Shown in pieces: positions 59,635-64,000 of a DNA stretch of 64,000 nucleotides (the first letter of the stretch is position 1; each line of letters opens with the position of its first letter). The position numbers and the translations under genes were made by a program. A model generated the notes under the pieces. The model did no database searches, was not told the origin of the DNA, and was given only the letters and a program-made list of their open reading frames with translations. This DNA is from Streptosporangiaceae bacterium (GTDB lineage: Bacteria; Actinomycetota; Actinomycetes; Streptosporangiales; Streptosporangiaceae), in the NCBI GenBank assembly GCA_030041195.1, contig JASHOI010000006.1, positions 1 to 64,000 on the forward strand, in the 5' to 3' direction.

Positions 59635-61293
59635 ATGACGATAGCCAGCCGTTTCTTCGAGCGGACGATGAAGCTGCCACCCGCGTCACACCGTGACGTG
59701 CAGGTCGAGCGCGACCTGAAGATTCCCATGCCCGACGGGGTGCACCTGCTCGCCGACCGCTACCTGCCACGCGGGGACGGGCGGCCGCCGCTCGTGCTGG
59801 TCCGCTCGCCGTACGGGCGGCGGAGCATCTGGGGGATCCTGTTCGGCCGGGTGCTGGCCGAGCGGGGCTTCCAGGTGGTCATCCAGAGCTGCCGCGGAAC
59901 GTTCGGCTCGGGCGGTACCTTCGACCCGTTCGGCCCCGATGAGCACGACGACGGCCTGGCCACGGTCGCGTGGCTGCGCGCACAGCCGTGGTACCCGGGT
60001 TCGTTCGCGACGACCGGGCCGAGCTACCTGGGCATGGTTCAATGGGCGATCGCCGCCGACGCAGGGCCCGAACTGAAGGCGATGTGCCCGCAGGTGACGA
60101 CCTCCGACTTCCGGGCTCCGTTCTACGGGGGCGAGGCGTTCTCCCTCCAGACGGCGCTGACCTGGGTCAACCAGGTCGCGGGCCAGGAACGGCGATTCGC
60201 GTTCGCCCGCCAGTCTCGGGAGGACCACCGGCTCCGGCCGCTGTTCGACCGGCTGCCGCTGGGCGATCTCGACCGGCTCGCCACCGGCGGCCACGTCGCG
60301 TACTACCAGGACTGGCTGGCCCACAGCGACCCGGGGGACGACTACTGGAAGGGCCGCCGGTTCAGCGACACCCTGGACCGGGTGGCCGCCCCGGTCAGCA
60401 TGGTCAGCGGCTGGAACGACTTCTTGCTGCCGTACCAGCTGCGTGACTACGCCGCGCTGCGCAGCGCCGGGCACGAGCCCTACCTGACCATCGGCCCGTG
60501 GCGGCACGCCGACCAGGAGGCGGTCGGCACCTGGGCCAGGGATTCGGTGGCCTGGCTGCGGGCTCATCTGCTCGGCGACCGGAGCCTCCTGCGGCCGGAC
60601 CCGGTCCGGATCTTCGTCACCGGCGCGGACGAATGGCGCGACCTGCCGGCGTGGCCGCCCGCCACCCGGCCGCAGCGCTGGCATCTTCAGCCAGACGGCG
60701 CGCTCGGCACCACGCCGCCGACCGCGAGCGAACCCGATCGCTACAGCTACCACCCGGGCGACCCCACGCCGAGCCTGGGCGGGCCGGTCGGCCTGCAGGG
60801 CACGGCGCGGATGGACAACCGCATGCTCGAGGCCCGCCCCGACGTGCTGACCTACACCAGCACGCCGCTGCCGGACGACCTCGAGGTGTTCGGCGAGGTC
60901 ACGGCCGACCTGTTCGTGCGCTCCAGCCTCGAGCACACCGACTTCTTCGCCCGGCTGTGCGACGTCGGCCCGAGCGGCGCGTCGATCAACATCTGTGACG
61001 CCCTGCTCCGGCTGGCGCCGGGCCGGCCGGCCCCCGAGCCGGACGGCGCGATCCGGGTGCGGTTCGTGCTCTGGCCCGCCGCGCACCGCTTCCGCCGCGG
61101 GCACCGGCTCCGGCTCCAGGTCTCCAGCGGCGCGCACCCCAGGTATGCGCGCAACCCCGGCAGCGGCGAGCCGCTCGCGACAGCGACCACGCTGGTCGCC
61201 GCGGACCAGCAGGTCCATCACGATCCCGAGCATCCGTCAGCGGTCATCCTGCCCGTCGCCAGCACCGTCCAGCCTGGCCAGGACCGCTCGTAG
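59635..61293 (+). CDS. CocE/NonD-type X-Pro dipeptidyl-peptidase-like hydrolase
   Basis: 552 residues from ATG 59635, GAGGAG upstream. An alpha/beta hydrolase of the CocE/NonD family: N-terminal IPMPDGVHLLADRYLPRG, the RSPYGRR loop, SCRGTFGSGG, and the nucleophile segment TTGPSYLGMVQW (GxSYxG, catalytic Ser). The C-terminal beta-sandwich (PDDLEVFGEVTADLFV, RLRLQVSSGAHPRY) is present. Such enzymes cleave acyl esters or Xaa-Pro peptides; substrate unknown. No aptamer upstream. The 3' end overlaps the convergent dynamin-like gene by 57 bases. Confidence 0.9.
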   Translation: MTIASRFFERTMKLPPASHRDVQVERDLKIPMPDGVHLLADRYLPRGDGRPPLVLVRSPYGRRSIWGILFGRVLAERGFQVVIQSCRGTFGSGGTFDPFGPDEHDDGLATVAWLRAQPWYPGSFATTGPSYLGMVQWAIAADAGPELKAMCPQVTTSDFRAPFYGGEAFSLQTALTWVNQVAGQERRFAFARQSREDHRLRPLFDRLPLGDLDRLATGGHVAYYQDWLAHSDPGDDYWKGRRFSDTLDRVAAPVSMVSGWNDFLLPYQLRDYAALRSAGHEPYLTIGPWRHADQEAVGTWARDSVAWLRAHLLGDRSLLRPDPVRIFVTGADEWRDLPAWPPATRPQRWHLQPDGALGTTPPTASEPDRYSYHPGDPTPSLGGPVGLQGTARMDNRMLEARPDVLTYTSTPLPDDLEVFGEVTADLFVRSSLEHTDFFARLCDVGPSGASINICDALLRLAPGRPAPEPDGAIRVRFVLWPAAHRFRRGHRLRLQVSSGAHPRYARNPGSGEPLATATTLVAADQQVHHDPEHPSAVILPVASTVQPGQDRS

Positions 61294-62964
61294 CGCCTGC
61301 TCCCGGCCGGCCAGCTCGGCAAGCTTGCCCTCGGCCTGGCCGGCCGTCTGCGCGCGGAGCCCGGCGGCCGTCCGCAGCGCCCTGTCCAGGCGGTCCGTGC
61401 TGCCGGAATAGCGGCGGCCCACGGCCAGGATCAGCTGCCTGGTGGCCTCCGCCAGGCGGTGCTGCAGATCCCCCCGGGCCCGGCCGATCTGCCGCTCGGC
61501 GAGGTCGCCAGCCTCGCCGAGCACGTGGTCCCGGGCCAGCCGCCGCCCGATTTCGCCGGGCACCCTGCGGCGCACCGCCCCCGCCAGCAGCTCCGCCTGA
61601 TCGACGTTCTCGCCGACCGAGTAGAAGAACCGCCGGTCCGGCGCCAGCCGGTCCTGCGCGCCCGCCGCGGCCAGCTCGAGCCCCAGCAGGTCGGCCGCTG
61701 CGTCACGAATCGCCTCAATTTCGGCCGTCAGGCCGCGTGTGAGCCGGCCGTCCAGGCTGGCGAGCCCGTCCTCTAGCTTTTCGCGCTGCGACTGGCGCCA
61801 CGCCTCGGCACCGCCGACAGCCAGCCGGACCAGCGCGGCCCTGCCCTGCCGCTGGATCTCGCCCGGCGACGCCGAAGCGAGCTCGCCGGCGAGCAGGCCG
61901 CTGATGGTTGTACGCAGCTCAGCGGCGAGCCGTGCGGTCTGCGCTTCAGCGGCCTCGTTCAGCGCGCCGAGCATCCGCTTGGACTCCGCGGCTGCCAGGT
62001 CGGCGGCCACGGTGCCCCGCTCCCGCACCGCAGCGAGCCGGGCGGCGAAGGCCGCGACCCGCCCGGCAGCGTCCGAGCTGCGCATTTCGGCCGCGCGCCG
62101 GGCCAGCGCTATCTCGTCGATCGCCGCACCGGCGATGCGGCGTAGCTGCCCGGCCGCGGATCGCCGCAGGTCCGCAGTCCGCCCGGTGCCGAGATACGCG
62201 GTGAAGTCAGCGAGAAAGCGGGCGAATCCGGTGTCGCCGGCGCCGGACAGCGCGGCCCTGGCCGACACGGGGTAGAGCTGCACCGGCTGGCCGGTGGCCT
62301 CGCGCACCACCCGCTCGGTGAACTCGGCGGCCTCCGCCAGCCCAGCCGCATCGGCGTAGTCCGCCTTGTTCAGCACGATGAATGTGGTCACCGAGAGCTC
62401 GTGGACGCGGCCGAGCAGGTCGCGCTCGGTCGCCGAGACCGGCGGGTCGGCAGTAAGCACGAAGATCGCGGCATCCATGGTGGGCAGCGCGCTGTCGGCT
62501 GCCGCGGTGTTGTGCGCGTGGACCGAACCGGTTCCCGGCGTGTCGACGATCTCCACGCCCCTGGCCAGGATCGGGGCATCCAGGTGGACCGTGATCGCGG
62601 CGACGCCGCGCGAGTTCCCGGGATTGCCGCGTTCGGTCCCGAACTCCTCGAGCGCCGGCAGAGGATGACGCTCGGTCCGGCCGCCGGCGAACGCCACGTC
62701 GAGCCGCTCGTCGGTCCCGTGCGTCACCGTGGTCGGCACCGCCGTCAGTGGTGTCACGCCCATCGGCAGGACGTCGCGGCCGAGCAGCGCGTTCACCAGC
62801 GTGCTCTTGCCCCGCTTCGCCTCCCCCACGACCAGCACCCGCAGCCGGGCGGCGGCGAGCCGGTCGCGCAGCGCGGCGAGCACGGCCGCGTCGGATTCAT
62901 CGGCCAGCGGGGTCAGCTCATCGAGCGCCAACGTCAGCGCGTCGGGCAGTTCGGGTGCGCGCAT
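61237..62964 (-). CDS. Dynamin-like GTPase without zinc-ribbon tail
   Basis: 575 residues from ATG 62964, GGAGG six bases upstream; the long frame above is a shadow of the leader. G1 GEAKRGKST at residues 47-55, G3 DTPGTGS, G4 NKADYAD, followed by a long helical region rich in Ala, Arg and Glu. It lacks the CxxC/CxxH modules of the other two dynamin-like proteins here. The switch loop GMGVTPLTAVPTT-type threonines (LPMGVTPLTAVPTTVTHG) fit the bacterial dynamin G2 region. A variant element ends 20 bases before the ATG, so its pseudoknot strand is next to the ribosome site, suggesting translational control. Confidence 0.86.
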   Translation of the reverse strand: MRAPELPDALTLALDELTPLADESDAAVLAALRDRLAAARLRVLVVGEAKRGKSTLVNALLGRDVLPMGVTPLTAVPTTVTHGTDERLDVAFAGGRTERHPLPALEEFGTERGNPGNSRGVAAITVHLDAPILARGVEIVDTPGTGSVHAHNTAAADSALPTMDAAIFVLTADPPVSATERDLLGRVHELSVTTFIVLNKADYADAAGLAEAAEFTERVVREATGQPVQLYPVSARAALSGAGDTGFARFLADFTAYLGTGRTADLRRSAAGQLRRIAGAAIDEIALARRAAEMRSSDAAGRVAAFAARLAAVRERGTVAADLAAAESKRMLGALNEAAEAQTARLAAELRTTISGLLAGELASASPGEIQRQGRAALVRLAVGGAEAWRQSQREKLEDGLASLDGRLTRGLTAEIEAIRDAAADLLGLELAAAGAQDRLAPDRRFFYSVGENVDQAELLAGAVRRRVPGEIGRRLARDHVLGEAGDLAERQIGRARGDLQHRLAEATRQLILAVGRRYSGSTDRLDRALRTAAGLRAQTAGQAEGKLAELAGREQALRAVLARLDGAGDGQDDR

Positions 62965-62983
62965 ACCGCCTCCTACCCTCCTC

Positions 62984-63036
62984 AGGCAGGGACCGTTGGC
63001 GGCAGTGCCGCAGTTGGATGGCGGGCCCCTCCGCCG
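62984..63036 (-). promoter_or_regulatory. Variant fluoride-riboswitch-like element (class 2), before dynamin-like gene
   Basis: Minus strand: hairpin GGCG/CGCC with loop GAGGGGCC, second stem GCGGC/GCCGC, then CAACGG and TCCCTGCC. Loop GGGGCC pairs with GGTCCC. The downstream ATG is 20 bases away. Confidence 0.76.
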
Positions 63037-63342
63037 GCGCCTCAGCCTCAGGCTAGCTCGGCGGCGGCACGCTCGAGTGCCTGCCACGGCCCGGCATGGG
63101 CCGGCCCGGCCGCTCCGCGCGCCTTTCCCCGCCCTTCCACGACCCTTCTCGCTGGCCTCGTGCCGCCCATACGCCGGCCATTCACTGAGGCATTGTGCTG
63201 CAATCACATAGGTCGCATAGCTTCGAATGTTTACGCTTCCCGGCGCCCGGCGATATAGCCCCTGCCATCAGCAATGGCTGCCAGCCAATTATGCGGTCAA
63301 TAACTGTTAATGGGCTGGCATCACGCACGGGGGGAATACTGC
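63037..63342. other. Intergenic region without recognised content
   Basis: About 305 bases between the element at 62984-63036 and the start of the last gene. It must contain both divergent promoters; a TAGCCT hexamer lies just upstream of the element on the minus strand. No hairpin pair or ORF worth reporting was seen. Confidence 0.5.
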
Positions 63343-64000
63343 ATGCTAGGGCAATGGAGTGATCGCCTGCGCCGGCGAATCTCGCACCGCGCAACGATCG
63401 CGCTAGTCATTACGCTGTCCGTTCTCGTGGGCGCCACGTCCTATGCTTTCGCCGGTTATCTGCACCCATCGGCGGCCGGCCCTTCGGCCTGCAAACGGCA
63501 GCCGATATCGGGCACGTCTGTCCTTTCCGGCTCGTCGGCCGAGCTTGCCGCCGAAGCCGCGAGCTCGCTGCTGGGATGCGCGTCGAGCGTGGTAGTCGCG
63601 AACGACAACCCGGCGTCCGTGGCTGCCGCCGTGCCGCTTGCCGAGCGGGCGCACGCGCCGCTGCTGCTGTCCTCGCCGCTGTCCGCGACGGCGGCCAGCA
63701 TCATTTCCTTCCGCGGCGGCCTGCCGGCCCGCAGCCAGGCGTCGGCCAGTTCCGCGAGCACCCTTGCCGTGCTGCGGGAGATCAACGACTTGCACCCGCG
63801 CAACGTGCTGGTCGTCGGGCTGAAGACCAGCGAGCTCTCGGCGGAAATGCCGGGGGCGCGGGTGACCTCGAACCCGGCCGGGCTGGCCGCGATGTCACCG
63901 CCCAAGCCGCTGTCCCACCTGGTCGTGCTCGTGTCCAAGAACAACCCCGCCGTCGCCATGGCGGCCACGGCGACCGCGGAGGCGGCCGGCGCCAGGGTGG
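63343..64000 (+). CDS. Secreted or anchored protein with cell-wall-binding-repeat-like domain, partial
   Basis: Open frame from ATG 63343 to the window edge, at least 219 residues. A basic start (QWSDRLRRRISHR) and a hydrophobic helix (ALVITLSVLVGATSYAFAG) form a signal anchor or signal peptide. The rest resembles cell wall binding repeat 2 proteins: VVVANDNPASVAAAVPLAERAHAPLLLSSP (read as VVVANDNPASVAAAV and APLLLSSP), then LHPRNVLVVGLK and later HLVVLVSKNN. The gene is cut by the window end, so length and tail are unknown. Confidence 0.7.
   Translation, partial: MLGQWSDRLRRRISHRATIALVITLSVLVGATSYAFAGYLHPSAAGPSACKRQPISGTSVLSGSSAELAAEAASSLLGCASSVVVANDNPASVAAAVPLAERAHAPLLLSSPLSATAASIISFRGGLPARSQASASSASTLAVLREINDLHPRNVLVVGLKTSELSAEMPGARVTSNPAGLAAMSPPKPLSHLVVLVSKNNPAVAMAATATAEAAGARV

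Noticed and set aside
59686..61233. 515-codon minus-strand ORF opposite the CocE-type hydrolase
   Set aside because: No recognisable motif and Arg/Gly/Ala-rich; the plus strand carries the hydrolase signature GPSYLG.
1..64000. tRNA, rRNA, CRISPR arrays and insertion sequences
   Set aside because: No cloverleaf, repeat-spacer array, transposase motif or terminal inverted repeats were seen by eye.

Overview
The window is high-GC DNA with actinobacterial habits: frequent GTG starts, ATGA and GTGA start/stop overlaps, a WXG100/T7SS-type Rhs protein, a DUF3040-type membrane protein and TANNNT -10 boxes. No rRNA, tRNA, CRISPR array or insertion sequence was seen.

The dominant feature is regulatory. 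Thirteen RNA elements match the fluoride (crcB) riboswitch: a first hairpin with an ATG-start loop, a second hairpin, a TGATGG/TAATGG segment, and a pseudoknot between the first loop and the 3' GCCTC/GCTTC tract. They sit on both strands just upstream of genes. Six more elements have the same two-hairpin-plus-pseudoknot layout but altered core nucleotides (GAG or AAG for ATG; AACGG or GACGG for GATGG; CCCTGC for CTCTAC). I read these as a distinct variant class. Nineteen such elements in about 57 kb make this a fluoride-response island.

Layout. 1-6.2 kb: an Rhs polymorphic-toxin locus on the minus strand, with a WXG100-like partner, a T7SS-type Rhs protein with an ADP-ribosyltransferase-like tip, an S1-fold candidate immunity protein, a barstar-like immunity pseudogene with an in-frame TGA, and a decayed Rhs-core remnant. 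6.3-13.2 kb: MutS-like ATPase pair 1, a dynamin-like GTPase and a CxxC protein. 13.6-18.9 kb: complex A, a four-subunit HyfC/E/F/B membrane arm without catalytic subunits. 18.9-31.2 kb: MutS-like pairs 2 and 3, Nudix enzymes, a zinc-ribbon repeat protein, a CBS protein, DUF211 with a VIT-like membrane protein, and a family I pyrophosphatase. 31.2-39.0 kb (minus): complex B, a complete HyfCEF-HycE-ferredoxin-HycG-HyfB set. 39.1-47.4 kb (minus): a universal stress protein and complex C. 47.5-63.3 kb: mostly variant-element genes (MFS permease, HTH protein, ABC-F remnant, small protein, SatP-type transporter, dynamin-like GTPase), interleaved with canonical elements for a second dynamin operon and for enolase. 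63.3 kb to the end: a cell-wall-binding-like secreted protein that runs off the window.

How it may work together. Enolase and family I pyrophosphatase are textbook fluoride-inhibited enzymes, so raising their dose under fluoride makes sense. The three Hyf-like complexes lack the NiFe-binding cysteines, so they are energy-converting-hydrogenase-related (Ehr) ion-translocating complexes rather than hydrogenases. The MutS-like pairs lack a mismatch-recognition domain and have NE instead of DE in Walker B, so they are probably not mismatch repair. No CrcB/Fluc or CLC-F exporter is seen here. The roles of Ehr, MutS-like and dynamin-like proteins in fluoride stress, and the ligand of the variant element, are inferences.
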